Program-made: the position numbers and the translations under genes | Assembly: GCA_034436235.1 (NCBI GenBank) | Contig: DAOTWB010000237.1 | Span: forward strand, 1 to 30,627 | DNA length: 30,627 nt | From: CP2-2F sp034436235 | Lineage (GTDB): Bacteria; Chloroflexota; Anaerolineae; Aggregatilineales; UBA2796 | Reading direction: 5' to 3' | Shown: positions 7,018-14,952 of the stretch, piece by piece | Numbering within the stretch: position 1 is the stretch's first letter | How the letters are laid out: the number at the start of each line of letters is the position of its first letter | The notes under the pieces: generated by a model | The model's input: only the letters and a program-made list of their open reading frames with translations | What the model was told of the DNA's origin: nothing | Database searches by the model: none

Positions 7018-8712
7018 ATGCCTGAGGTTCACTTCGACCGCTACTACCGCTATGACGACCTGACGCGCCTGCTGCACGCCTACGCCGCTGAATTTCCGCA
7101 TCTAGTGCAAGTACAGAGCATCGGCAAGAGCTATGAAGGACGCGATATCTGGCTAGCCACGCTGACCAATCGCGCCACAGGCGCTGCCGAAGAAAAGCCT
7201 GCGCTGTGGGTAGACGGCAACATTCACGCCAGCGAAGTCTCGCCGTCTTCAGCGTGCCTGTACCTGATTCACGCGCTGACGAGCGGCTATGGCGCGCACG
7301 CTGAGTACACGCGCGCTTTGGATACGCGCACTTTTTACGTCTGTCCGCGCCTGAATCCAGATGGCGCCGAGCTCGCCCTTGCCGATCAGCCCAGAATCAT
7401 CCGCTCCAGCACGCGACCTTATCCTTACGATGAAGAAGGCTTAGAAGGCTTGATCGAGCAGGACGTTGACGGCGATGGACGGATGCTCCAAATGCGCATC
7501 CCTGATCCAAACGGACCGTGGAAGCCGCATCCTGATGAGCCGCGCTTGATGATCCGCCGCGAGCCGACCGAAGTCGGCGGCACGTACTATCGCCTGTTGC
7601 CCGAAGGCGTGATCAAAAACTACGATGGCGTCACGCTGACGCCGATGCGCAACAAAGAAGGTCTTGACCTAAATCGCAACTATCCTGCGCATTGGCGGCA
7701 GGAAGGCGAGCAGGTCGGCGCGGGCGAATATCCGACCAGCGAGCCTGAAGTGCGCGCTGCAGTCGCCTTCATCGTGGCGCATCCCAACATCACAGGCGCG
7801 GTCGCCTTCCACACTTGGAGCGGCGTCCTGTTGCGTCCATCGGGCGTGGCTGCCGATGAGAGCTTGCCGCCTGAAGACTTGTGGACGTTCCAGCACATTG
7901 GCAAAAAAGGCACTGAGCTGACAGGCTATCCCGCCATCTCAAACTTTCACGACTTCAAGTACCATCCGAAGGAAGTCATCACAGGCACTTTCGACGACTG
8001 GGCGTACGATCATCTCGGTCTGTACGCATGGACGGTCGAGATTTGGAGTCCGCAGCGGCAAGCAGGCATCGCTGAGTACAAGTTCATTGACTGGTATCGC
8101 GAGCATCCGCTGGAAGACGCGCTCAAGATGCTCAAGTGGAGCGACGAGAAGCTGGACGGCAAAGGCTACGTGGATTGGTATGCTTTTGAGCATCCGCAGC
8201 TGGGCAAAATTGAGCTGGGCGGCTGGAATATGCAGTACGCATGGCGCAATCCGCCGCCGCAATATCTGGAGCGCGAGATCGCGCCGTTCGCCGAGTGGCT
8301 GACTTGGCACGCGCTGATCTCGCCGCGCTTGGAGCTGCACAGCGCGCAAGCCACGCCGCTTGGCGATGGCAACTATCTTGTGCGTCTGGTGGTGCAGAAC
8401 ACGGGCTGGCTGCCGACGTATGTCTCTAAAAAGGCACTGGAGCGCAAAGTGGTGCGCGGCGTGATCTGCGAAGTGCGCTTGCCTGAAGGCGCTAAGCTGC
8501 TCAGCGGCAAAGAGCGCCATGACTTCGGTCAGCTGGAAGGGCGCGCTTACGTGGGCAGTTCTGCCACGCCATGGGCAGTGTGGCGCGCAGGCGGCACGCC
8601 TGATCGCCTGAAAGCAGAGTGGGTGATTCACGCGCCGAATGGCGGCAACCTTGAGCTGATCGCGCGCCAAGAGCGCTCAGGCGTCGTGCGCGTCAATCTC
8701 GCGCTATCCTGA
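7018..8712 (+). CDS. M14-family zinc carboxypeptidase
   Basis: A 564-residue metallopeptidase of the M14 (carboxypeptidase A-like) family. Zinc ligands are His70 and Glu73 (HASE in DGNIHASE) and His265 (FHTWSG), and the catalytic Glu is Glu341 (TVEIWSPQ). The LNRNYP segment after residue 220 is also typical. An insert with DVDGDGR near residue 155 resembles a calcium-binding loop. The catalytic domain takes up about residues 5-360; the remaining 200 residues look like a beta-rich C-terminal domain. There is no signal peptide, so it is probably cytoplasmic, processing peptides taken up or released in the cell. The M24 peptidase starts 27 bases later, implying one operon for peptide turnover. 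Confidence 0.9.
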   Translation: MPEVHFDRYYRYDDLTRLLHAYAAEFPHLVQVQSIGKSYEGRDIWLATLTNRATGAAEEKPALWVDGNIHASEVSPSSACLYLIHALTSGYGAHAEYTRALDTRTFYVCPRLNPDGAELALADQPRIIRSSTRPYPYDEEGLEGLIEQDVDGDGRMLQMRIPDPNGPWKPHPDEPRLMIRREPTEVGGTYYRLLPEGVIKNYDGVTLTPMRNKEGLDLNRNYPAHWRQEGEQVGAGEYPTSEPEVRAAVAFIVAHPNITGAVAFHTWSGVLLRPSGVAADESLPPEDLWTFQHIGKKGTELTGYPAISNFHDFKYHPKEVITGTFDDWAYDHLGLYAWTVEIWSPQRQAGIAEYKFIDWYREHPLEDALKMLKWSDEKLDGKGYVDWYAFEHPQLGKIELGGWNMQYAWRNPPPQYLEREIAPFAEWLTWHALISPRLELHSAQATPLGDGNYLVRLVVQNTGWLPTYVSKKALERKVVRGVICEVRLPEGAKLLSGKERHDFGQLEGRAYVGSSATPWAVWRAGGTPDRLKAEWVIHAPNGGNLELIARQERSGVVRVNLALS

Positions 8713-8739
8713 AGAGGATGAATTGAGGATATCTGAATA

Positions 8740-9978
8740 ATGCGATCCGATCTTGACCGTTTGATGGACGAATATCGCCTTGACGCCATTGTGGTGATCA
8801 GCGATGAGACGCCGAATACCTTCCGCGACTATCTGACAGGACGCGCCAAAGCGCACGGCAACATCTTCAAAAAGCGCGGCGAGCAAGCTGTGATCGTCGT
8901 CTCAGGCATGGAAGTGGACGAAGCTGCCAAAAGCGGACTGCGCGTGATGACCTATCACGACTTCGACTTCGCGCCGCTCTACAATCAATTCGGCGATCAG
9001 CCTGCGCGCCTGCGCCGCGAGCTGTTCCTGAACTTTTTCCGCAAGCTGGACATTCGCGGTCGAGTCGGCTTTTATGGCACGGCTGCTGTGAACAATCTAC
9101 TGCCAAATCTGCTGGCGCTGACCGAGAGCGATCTGGAGATCGCGCCTGCGCTGGACGAAGATGCGCTCGCGCTCTTCAGCCGCATGTACGAGACGAAAGA
9201 CGCGGCTGAGATCGCCGCTTTGCAGGACGTCGCACGCCTGACCTGCGAAGTGGTGCGCCGCGCATGGTCGTTTTTGAGCAATCACTATGCCAGCGGCGAC
9301 TCTATCGGCAGCCCTGTGGTGGATGAGCGCGGCGAGCCGCTGACCATTGGCGCGGTGCGGCGCTTCATCCAAGCGCAAGAGGCGGCGCTCGGCTTGGAAG
9401 ATAGTCAAGGCTTCATCTTTGCGCAAGGGCGCGACGCCGGCATGCCGCATAGCGTCGGCGAAGATAGCGACGTGCTGGAAGTCGGTCGCGCCATCGTCTT
9501 CGATATCTTTCCGCGCGGCGCGAGCGGCTACTATCACGATATGACGCGCACGTGGTCGCTCGGCTGCGCCGCTGATGATGTGCAGGCTGCCTACGACGAC
9601 GTGATGGTCGCTTTCCGCACGGTGATGGAAGCGCTCAGAGTTGGCGAGCCGACCAGCCGCTATCAAGTCATGGTGTTAGACTACTTTGAAGGTCGCGGAC
9701 ACGCCACGCAGCGCAGCCAGCCAGGCACGATGAACGGCTACGTTCACAGCCTCGGTCACGGCATTGGCTTGAACGTGCATGAAGCGCCGACCTTCGGCGA
9801 GAAGTCCAAGCACGTGCTGCAGGTCGGCAATGCCTTCACTGTCGAGCCAGGCTTGTACTATCCTGAGCGCGGCTATGGCGTGCGCGTGGAAGACTCGGTC
9901 TACATTGACGAGTCAGGCGCCGTGCAGCGCTTGACCGACTTTCCGTACGATCTGGTCGTGCCGTTGCGCAAGCGCTGA
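8740..9978 (+). CDS. M24-family Xaa-Pro aminopeptidase
   Basis: 412 residues with the creatinase N-terminal domain (about 1-150) and the pita-bread M24 catalytic domain (about 165-400). All five metal ligands are visible: Asp255 (IVFDIFP), Asp267 (YYHDMTRT), His340 (LGHGIG), Glu369 (VEPGLYYP) and Glu384 (RVEDSV). The HGIGLNVHE signature of prolidases and aminopeptidase P is present. It probably removes N-terminal residues before proline, or cleaves Xaa-Pro dipeptides, in the cytoplasm. GAGG precedes the ATG by about twelve bases. It follows the M14 peptidase closely, so the two likely act on the same peptide pool. Confidence 0.9.
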   Translation: MRSDLDRLMDEYRLDAIVVISDETPNTFRDYLTGRAKAHGNIFKKRGEQAVIVVSGMEVDEAAKSGLRVMTYHDFDFAPLYNQFGDQPARLRRELFLNFFRKLDIRGRVGFYGTAAVNNLLPNLLALTESDLEIAPALDEDALALFSRMYETKDAAEIAALQDVARLTCEVVRRAWSFLSNHYASGDSIGSPVVDERGEPLTIGAVRRFIQAQEAALGLEDSQGFIFAQGRDAGMPHSVGEDSDVLEVGRAIVFDIFPRGASGYYHDMTRTWSLGCAADDVQAAYDDVMVAFRTVMEALRVGEPTSRYQVMVLDYFEGRGHATQRSQPGTMNGYVHSLGHGIGLNVHEAPTFGEKSKHVLQVGNAFTVEPGLYYPERGYGVRVEDSVYIDESGAVQRLTDFPYDLVVPLRKR

Positions 9979-9988
9979 TGCTTTACGA

Positions 9989-10023
9989 GTCGCCGCCGCC
10001 TTCTCGCGAAGCGCCGCGGCGAC
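9989..10023. terminator. GC-rich hairpin between convergent genes
   Basis: GTCGCCGC (9989-9996) pairs with GCGGCGAC (10016-10023) between the ends of the M24 peptidase and hsp20. Neither strand has a clear T-run after it, so it is a terminator-like stem serving both directions rather than a textbook intrinsic terminator. Confidence 0.45.
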
Positions 10024-10030
10024 TTCAAGC

Positions 10031-10477
10031 TCACACCTCAACCTTGCGAATGTCGATCACGCGCGGATCGGACGACTCAATCTTCGGCAGCATGATCTTC
10101 AGCAAGCCTTCTTTGAATTCAGCGTCAGCTTGATCGGCGCGCACAGGCTGCGGCAGCTTGATCGTGCGCGCAAAAGCGCCAAAACGTCGCTCGCGGCGTA
10201 GGAACTGCTCTTCTGGCACGTCGAGGTCAGGCTTGGTCTCGCCTTTGATGGTCAGCGTGTCGCCTGTCACTGAGACATCGATCTGCTCTGGTTGAATGCC
10301 TGAGAGCGGACCTGCCACAATCACGATGTGCGTCTCCGTCTCGTAGATATCGAGCGGTAAAAGCTGCGTGCCGCTCAGCGCTGAAATGCTATCTTCAATC
10401 GTGCGCGAAACCGTCTCGCGCAAAGTGTTCAGTCCTTTGAACAGGTCGAAAGTCTGTCCACTGCTCTGCTCAGTCAT
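10031..10477 (-). CDS. Small heat-shock protein, Hsp20/alpha-crystallin family
   Basis: 148 residues. The alpha-crystallin domain covers about residues 42-135, with DIYETETHIVIVAGPLSG at its start, DTLTIKGE in the middle and the family's A-x-x-x-x-G-L-L-x-I-x-L-P-K closing motif (AEFKEGLLKIMLPK). The N-terminal 40 residues are short and helical. Hsp20 proteins are ATP-independent holdases that bind unfolding proteins as large oligomers in the cytoplasm. The start has GAGG five bases upstream. It lies 81 bases downstream of the MinD-like gene on the same strand, and a separate promoter is likely, though only a weak -10 (TAATAT) is visible. No CIRCE-type inverted repeat was seen. Confidence 0.93.
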   Translation of the reverse strand: MTEQSSGQTFDLFKGLNTLRETVSRTIEDSISALSGTQLLPLDIYETETHIVIVAGPLSGIQPEQIDVSVTGDTLTIKGETKPDLDVPEEQFLRRERRFGAFARTIKLPQPVRADQADAEFKEGLLKIMLPKIESSDPRVIDIRKVEV

Positions 10478-10558
10478 ACGTCCTCATCTCAGCAAGTCAC
10501 AGATATTACGTCGCTCCCAGTACGCAACAGCGCGCGCTCAGGTTGCGCGCAGATGCGA

Positions 10559-11287
10559 TCAAGTTTGCGCTTCCAGCAGCGCGGCAGCTGCTACGCTGCA
10601 CGCCGCCGAAAAAGCGTGCGAGGCATTGTGCAGCGCGATCAAGCCCGTCCGTCCGTCTAGGTCAGGCGTCTCAGGCACGACGACTGCCACAGTCCGCCGA
10701 TAGGTCTCTTCGACGCGCTGTTTCACCTCAGCCTGCGAGAATTCCGGCGGCACGCGATTCACGATCAGGCGCACCATCGGCACGCCGAGCCGATCTGCCA
10801 CATCAAGCAGCACGGATGTGCCTTGATAATGCGCTTGATCGAGCAGCATCACCACTGTCAGCAAATCTGCCAACGCGATCAGCATCAGCGCGCTGCGCGC
10901 CAAGCCATGCGGATTTTCAATCAGCACTGTATCCAGCTTCAGCGTCTCGCTGAGCGCATCGAGCGCGCCGCTCAGCGCGTTCAGGCTCGGCGGCACGTCG
11001 CTGGGCACGCCCAACCTTGCCACATAGAGCCTGCCGCGTTTGACGCCGCTCTGTTGGCTCACGTTTTGAGCAATTTCTGCGATTGGCACAGCGCCTTCGA
11101 TGTACTCTTGCAAAGTTGGCAGCGCGGCATTCAGCGAGAAGAGTCGCGCTAGAGTCGGATCGTCGGCGCGCGCGCACAACAACGCCACGCGCTGACCGCG
11201 TTGCGCCATCAAGGCGGCAATGTTGGCGGCAAGCGTCGTCCTACCTGCACCGTCGCTGAAAGAATGAACAGAAATCGTCCGCGTCAT
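10559..11287 (-). CDS. MinD/ParA-like protein with degenerate P-loop
   Basis: About 242 residues from the ATG at 11287. The N-terminus (ISVHSFSDGAGRTTLAANIA) aligns with the deviant Walker A of MinD/ParA ATPases (K-G-G-x-G-K-T-T). Here the signature lysine position is Ser11 and the Walker A lysine is Arg16. The switch II region, normally D-T-P-x-G, reads ENPHG, so the catalytic Asp is also changed. Hydrophobic strands VALLCA and VVMLLD and the late VRLIVNRV strand keep the fold. Such changes predict poor or no ATP hydrolysis, perhaps a regulatory or structural paralogue. The long upstream extension of the frame (to 11542) runs over the divergent gntR start and is not coding. The target process (septum, chromosome, secretion) cannot be told. 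Confidence 0.78.
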   Translation of the reverse strand: MTRTISVHSFSDGAGRTTLAANIAALMAQRGQRVALLCARADDPTLARLFSLNAALPTLQEYIEGAVPIAEIAQNVSQQSGVKRGRLYVARLGVPSDVPPSLNALSGALDALSETLKLDTVLIENPHGLARSALMLIALADLLTVVMLLDQAHYQGTSVLLDVADRLGVPMVRLIVNRVPPEFSQAEVKQRVEETYRRTVAVVVPETPDLDGRTGLIALHNASHAFSAACSVAAAALLEAQT

Positions 11288-11368
11288 GCCATTTGCCTTT
11301 TCGCCTGCCGACCGCAAAGTTATGCCAGTGTACCTTGCCGCGCGCAAAATGCCTAGCGCTGCTGCCGC

Positions 11369-11395
11369 TTGACTCGCTAAGATATTATATATAAT
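11369..11395 (+). promoter_or_regulatory. gntR promoter with overlapping AT palindrome
   Basis: TTGACT (11369-11374) is followed after 15 bases by TATAAT (11390-11395), a consensus -10. The -10 is contained in a perfect 12-bp palindrome ATTATATATAAT (11384-11395). FadR-type regulators bind short AT-rich dyads and often repress their own promoter, so this is a candidate autoregulatory operator. It lies between gntR and the divergent MinD-like gene and could affect both. Confidence 0.55.
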
Positions 11396-11422
11396 CGGTA
11401 AGGAGCTGTGAGAACTGCATCT

Positions 11423-12115
11423 ATGACCGACACAGGCGACCCAGAGACGGCTCAGCCGAAGCAACTGCGCGATATCGCAGCTGAGCGCTTGCGCGCCATG
11501 ATCGCGCAGGGCAAGCTGCGCGGCGGCGATTGGCTGCGCCAAGCGGCGCTCTCAGCCGAGCTGGGCATCAGTTACACGCCGATTCGCGAGGCGCTGAAGC
11601 AGCTGGAAGCGGAAGGCTTGGTAGAACATGTGCCGTATCGCGGCGTGCGCGTGGTGCAATTCCGTCCTGATGATATTCTCGATATCTATGCCATTCGTCT
11701 GGTTCTAGAAGCGCAAGCGGCAGCCAGCGCAGCGCAGCGCATCACGGATGCAGAGCTAGAAGCGCTGCGCCACTTGCACGAGCGCATGTGCCAATTGCAC
11801 GGCGTCGAGTCGTTAGCCGAAGTGCGCGCGCTGAACGAGCGCTTTCATCTGAAAATTGTTGAGGCTTCAGGACGCACCTATTTGATTCGCACCTTGCGCG
11901 CCATTTGGACGTGGTTTCCTAAGATGTTGTGGAGTCAATTCTTGCCCGATGGCGATCCGCCTGAGCGCGAAGCGCAAGATAACGCCGAACACGCCCAGAT
12001 TCTGGCAGCGCTTCAGGCGCGCGACCCTGAAGCGGCAGAGCGCGCCATCCGTCATCACATTGAGCGCGCGCGCCAGACCTTGATTGACGCCTTGTCGCAA
12101 AGCGCTCAGCGCTGA
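11423..12115 (+). CDS. GntR-family regulator, FadR/FCD subfamily
   Basis: 230 residues from ATG 11423. A winged helix-turn-helix (about 10-75: LRDIAAERLRAMIAQGKL, then YTPIREALKQLEAEGLV) is followed by an FCD ligand domain (about 85-215). Metal-ligand candidates of the FCD fold are visible: the Asn-x3-His of LNERFH, the His of NAEHAQIL and the His pair in AIRHHIE. FCD regulators sense small organic acids or amino acids and usually repress catabolic genes. The start is uncertain: GTG 11408 has AAGGAG only two bases upstream, ATG 11423 has it seventeen bases away, and the predicted transcription start is near 11402. Its stop codon directly abuts that of trpF on the other strand. Confidence 0.88.
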   Translation: MTDTGDPETAQPKQLRDIAAERLRAMIAQGKLRGGDWLRQAALSAELGISYTPIREALKQLEAEGLVEHVPYRGVRVVQFRPDDILDIYAIRLVLEAQAAASAAQRITDAELEALRHLHERMCQLHGVESLAEVRALNERFHLKIVEASGRTYLIRTLRAIWTWFPKMLWSQFLPDGDPPEREAQDNAEHAQILAALQARDPEAAERAIRHHIERARQTLIDALSQSAQR

Positions 12116-12784
12116 TCAGCTGGCGGCGCGCACAGCCGCCACAAAGGCGCGCACCTTGCCGTGATCTTTGCGTCCCGGCGCGCTTTCCACACCGCTAGAG
12201 ACATCCACTGCCCAGGGCTGAACGTGCTGCACAACCTCGCCGACATTCTCAGGCGTCAAGCCGCCTGCCAACATCAAGCGGTCGAGCGCCTGCGCAGCGC
12301 GACGCGCCACTGTGAGATCGACGCGCTGACCTGTGCCGCCTGCCAAGGTCGGATGATAGGCGTCCAAGAGCAGCTGCGGTAGCCAAGGCGGACTCGGCAA
12401 CTCAGCCTTGAAGATCACCATCGTTCGGCTGATCGCCTCAAAATCTTGCGCTTGCACAGCAGGATAGCACGCGCCGTGCAGTGCCTGCGCAATTTGGCGC
12501 AACCTGTCAGGCTCAGTGCGATGCACTTGCGCCGCGCTCAGCCGAGCGATGCTCGAAATGCGCGGCAGCTCAGCAGGCTCAGGATTGACGAAGACGCCGA
12601 TGCACAGCGGAATACGCGGCACATCCAAGCTGCGCAACAGCGCGGTCATGCTCGCCACTTGATCGAGCGTCACCGCGCGCGGGCTCTCAGGATGAAAAAT
12701 GAAGCCGACCATATCCGCGCCCGCCTCGACAGCTGCCAGCAGATCGGCTTGATTGGTGATGCCGCAAATTTTCACAAGACTCAT
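12116..12784 (-). CDS. trpF: Phosphoribosylanthranilate isomerase
   Basis: 222 residues from the ATG at 12784, which has AAGGTG six bases upstream. The protein starts MSLVKICGIT with the catalytic base Cys7, continues with GADMVGFIFHPESPR, and near the C-terminus has the general acid Asp194 in AVDVSSGVE, followed by GRKDHGKVRAFV. TrpF catalyses the third step of tryptophan synthesis, the Amadori rearrangement of phosphoribosylanthranilate to CdRP, on a TIM barrel in the cytoplasm. No other trp gene is in the window, so the pathway is dispersed here or elsewhere in the genome. A weak -10 TATAGA lies at 12815-12820 on the minus strand. Confidence 0.94.
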   Translation of the reverse strand: MSLVKICGITNQADLLAAVEAGADMVGFIFHPESPRAVTLDQVASMTALLRSLDVPRIPLCIGVFVNPEPAELPRISSIARLSAAQVHRTEPDRLRQIAQALHGACYPAVQAQDFEAISRTMVIFKAELPSPPWLPQLLLDAYHPTLAGGTGQRVDLTVARRAAQALDRLMLAGGLTPENVGEVVQHVQPWAVDVSSGVESAPGRKDHGKVRAFVAAVRAAS

Positions 12785-12876
12785 GTCGCTCACCTTATGC
12801 TCATGCGCATTGATTCTATACACGCACGCGCAGGATCGGCTAAAATAGGCGCAGATGAACGCTTAGAGAGAGTCAC

Positions 12877-14712
12877 ATGACCGCTTTCCGCCCGCCGCTC
12901 GCGCTTGACTTACATCGTGAGCCGCTGCTCGCCATTTTGCGCGCTGTGATCGCCGCGCCGACGCTCAGCGCCGCCGATCTACATCAGCTGTTGCGTCAAC
13001 ACTTGAAAGTGACGCCTGAAGGTCGCCGCTTCTTCGCCAAAGATGAGCTGATCGCCGCTTATCGCGCTTTCACTGCCTCAGGCGAGCTGCCGCCTTTCGA
13101 GCCTGCCGTGCTAGAGCGCTTGCGTCTGAAGCCTGTGCGCACCACGAGCGGCGTCGCGGTCATCACAGTGCTGACCAAGCCGTTTCCGTGTCCCGGCGAG
13201 TGCATCTTCTGCCCGAACGACGTGCGAATGCCGAAGAGCTATCTGCGCGATGAGCCGGGCGCGCAGCGCGCAGCGCTCAACGCCTTCGATCCATACCTGC
13301 AGACCTACACGCGCTTGCGCGCGCTGCACAACATGGGTCATCCGACCGATAAAATCGAGCTGATCGTGTTAGGCGGCACGTGGTCGTTCTATCCTGAGCA
13401 TTACCAAATCTGGTTCATCAAGCGCCTGTTCGATGCCTTGCACGACTTCGGGCGCGGCGTGGATCGGACTGAGGAAGTGTGCGCCTTGCTAGAAGCCGAC
13501 ACAATTGCGCAGCTCAAGCCGAGCGCCGAGCCGCCTGATGCGGCTGTTCACGGCGCGCACTTGGCGCGCACGTACAATCAGTTGATCTCGGCGCTGTACG
13601 CCGCTGAGCTGCAGCGCAGTCGGCAAGCGGCAGCGCAGCCGCACTTGCGCACGCCGATCACGGAATATGCCACTTGGGAAGAGCTGGAAGCGGCGCATCG
13701 CGAAAATGAGCGCGCGGCGTGCCGTTGCGTCGGCTTGGTGGTCGAGACGCGCCCTGATCACATCTCGGCTGAGGAAGTGCTGCGCATACGGCGCTTGGGC
13801 TGCACCAAAGTCCAGATCGGCTTTCAGAGCCTTGATGATCGCATTTTGCAACTGAACAAGCGCGGTCACACTGTGGACGACACGCGGCGCGCCGTGCGGC
13901 TCTTGCGGCAGGCAGGTTTCAAAATTCACGCGCATTGGATGCCGAACTTGTATGGCGCGACGCCTGAGTCGGATCGCGCTGATTATCAGCGCCTGTTCAG
14001 CGATCCTGACTTCTGCCCTGACGAGCTGAAAATATATCCGTGTTCGCTGATCGAATCGGCGGAGCTGATGCGCCATTATCAGAGCGGCGCGTGGCAGCCT
14101 TACAGCACTGAGACTCTGACCGCGCTCCTCGCCGATTGTCTGCGCGCCACGCCTGAATATTGCCGCCTGACGCGCATCATCCGCGATATTCCTTCAACCG
14201 ATATCGTGGTCGGCAACAAGCTGACCAACTTGCGCGAGCTGGTTGAGGCGCAGTTGGCTGCGCACGGCGAGCGCAGCCGCGACATCCGTGCGCGCGAGGT
14301 GCGCGAGAGCGCCATCGCGCCTGAGGCGCTGCACCTTGATGCGCTGAGCTATCCGACGGGCATCGGACGCGAGTACTTTTTGCAGTTCATCACAGCCGAG
14401 CGGCACATCGCAGGCTTCTTGCGGCTCAGCCTGCCTGATCGCGGCGCGCCTGCGCTTCACGCCGAGCTGGACGGCGCAGCGATCATCCGCGAGGTGCATG
14501 TTTACGGGCAGGCGCTCGGCTTTGGGCAAGAGGCGGCGGGCAAAGCGCAGCACAGCGGACTTGGCACGCGTCTGATCGAGCGCGCCGCCCAGATCGCACG
14601 CGCTCACGGCTATGCGCGGCTCGCCGTCATCTCAGCGGTCGGCACGCGCGCTTACTACCGCGAACGCGCCTTTGAGGACGGTCAGCTCTACCAAGTCCGC
14701 CGCTTGTTGTGA
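12877..14712 (+). CDS. elp3: Elp3-family radical SAM tRNA carboxymethyluridine synthase
   Basis: 611 residues. The radical SAM domain (about 75-400) carries the [4Fe-4S] cysteines Cys105, Cys109 and Cys112 in CPGECIFCPND, followed by RMPKSYLRDEPGAQRA as in bacterial Elp3. LVVETRPDHI and the IQIGFQSLDD-like strand come later. The C-terminal acetyltransferase domain (about 475-611) has the acetyl-CoA loop HSGLGTRLIERA and the terminal AYYRERAFED. Elp3 uses acetyl-CoA and SAM chemistry to build cm5U at wobble U34. Bacteria with Elp3 lack the other Elongator subunits, and a Dehalococcoides (Chloroflexota) Elp3 has been studied structurally, consistent with the proposed lineage. The only -10-like element upstream is TAAAAT (12841-12846). 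Confidence 0.92.
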   Translation: MTAFRPPLALDLHREPLLAILRAVIAAPTLSAADLHQLLRQHLKVTPEGRRFFAKDELIAAYRAFTASGELPPFEPAVLERLRLKPVRTTSGVAVITVLTKPFPCPGECIFCPNDVRMPKSYLRDEPGAQRAALNAFDPYLQTYTRLRALHNMGHPTDKIELIVLGGTWSFYPEHYQIWFIKRLFDALHDFGRGVDRTEEVCALLEADTIAQLKPSAEPPDAAVHGAHLARTYNQLISALYAAELQRSRQAAAQPHLRTPITEYATWEELEAAHRENERAACRCVGLVVETRPDHISAEEVLRIRRLGCTKVQIGFQSLDDRILQLNKRGHTVDDTRRAVRLLRQAGFKIHAHWMPNLYGATPESDRADYQRLFSDPDFCPDELKIYPCSLIESAELMRHYQSGAWQPYSTETLTALLADCLRATPEYCRLTRIIRDIPSTDIVVGNKLTNLRELVEAQLAAHGERSRDIRAREVRESAIAPEALHLDALSYPTGIGREYFLQFITAERHIAGFLRLSLPDRGAPALHAELDGAAIIREVHVYGQALGFGQEAAGKAQHSGLGTRLIERAAQIARAHGYARLAVISAVGTRAYYRERAFEDGQLYQVRRLL

Positions 14713-14746
14713 GATCGCACAAGCTGTTGCCAAAGGTGAAATTTGG

Positions 14747-14773
14747 CGCGCCTAATCGGTCGGATTAGGCGCG
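14747..14773 (+). terminator. Hairpin after elp3
   Basis: CGCGCCTAATC (14747-14757) and GATTAGGCGCG (14763-14773) form a perfect 11-bp stem with a 5-base loop, 35 bases after the elp3 stop. The following sequence (TCGTAATC) is not a T-run, so termination may be inefficient or factor-assisted. Confidence 0.5.
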
Positions 14774-14832
14774 TCGTAATCATGCCTGTGCTTTCAGGCA
14801 GATCGCTCACGGACAAATTTCGCGGCATCGGC

Positions 14833-14861
14833 GTGCCAAATCCTTAGAAAAGTGTTAATAT
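14833..14861 (+). promoter_or_regulatory. Possible promoter of the alpha-oxoamine synthase gene
   Basis: GTGCCA (14833-14838), a 17-base spacer and TAATAT (14856-14861). The leader after it contains a two-part hairpin: GGATAC (14886-14891) pairs with GTATCC (14909-14914), with CCC/GGG inside. Both elements are plausible but not strong. Confidence 0.4.
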
Positions 14862-14952
14862 TTACAGCGCAAGTCAATGCATGTCGGATACGCCCTACGC
14901 GGGTGATGGTATCCCTAACGCTTGACAACCATTGGTGACGAGGAGTTACGCC

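Noticed and set aside
7939..8670. Long antisense open frame of about 243 codons opposite the M14 peptidase
   Set aside because: It lies wholly inside a gene with clear catalytic motifs; GC-rich third positions keep the opposite strand open. The product is Arg/His/Ala-rich with no recognisable domain. The same applies to antisense frames at 9097-9666, 13489-14076, 2979-3506 and 16482-17195.
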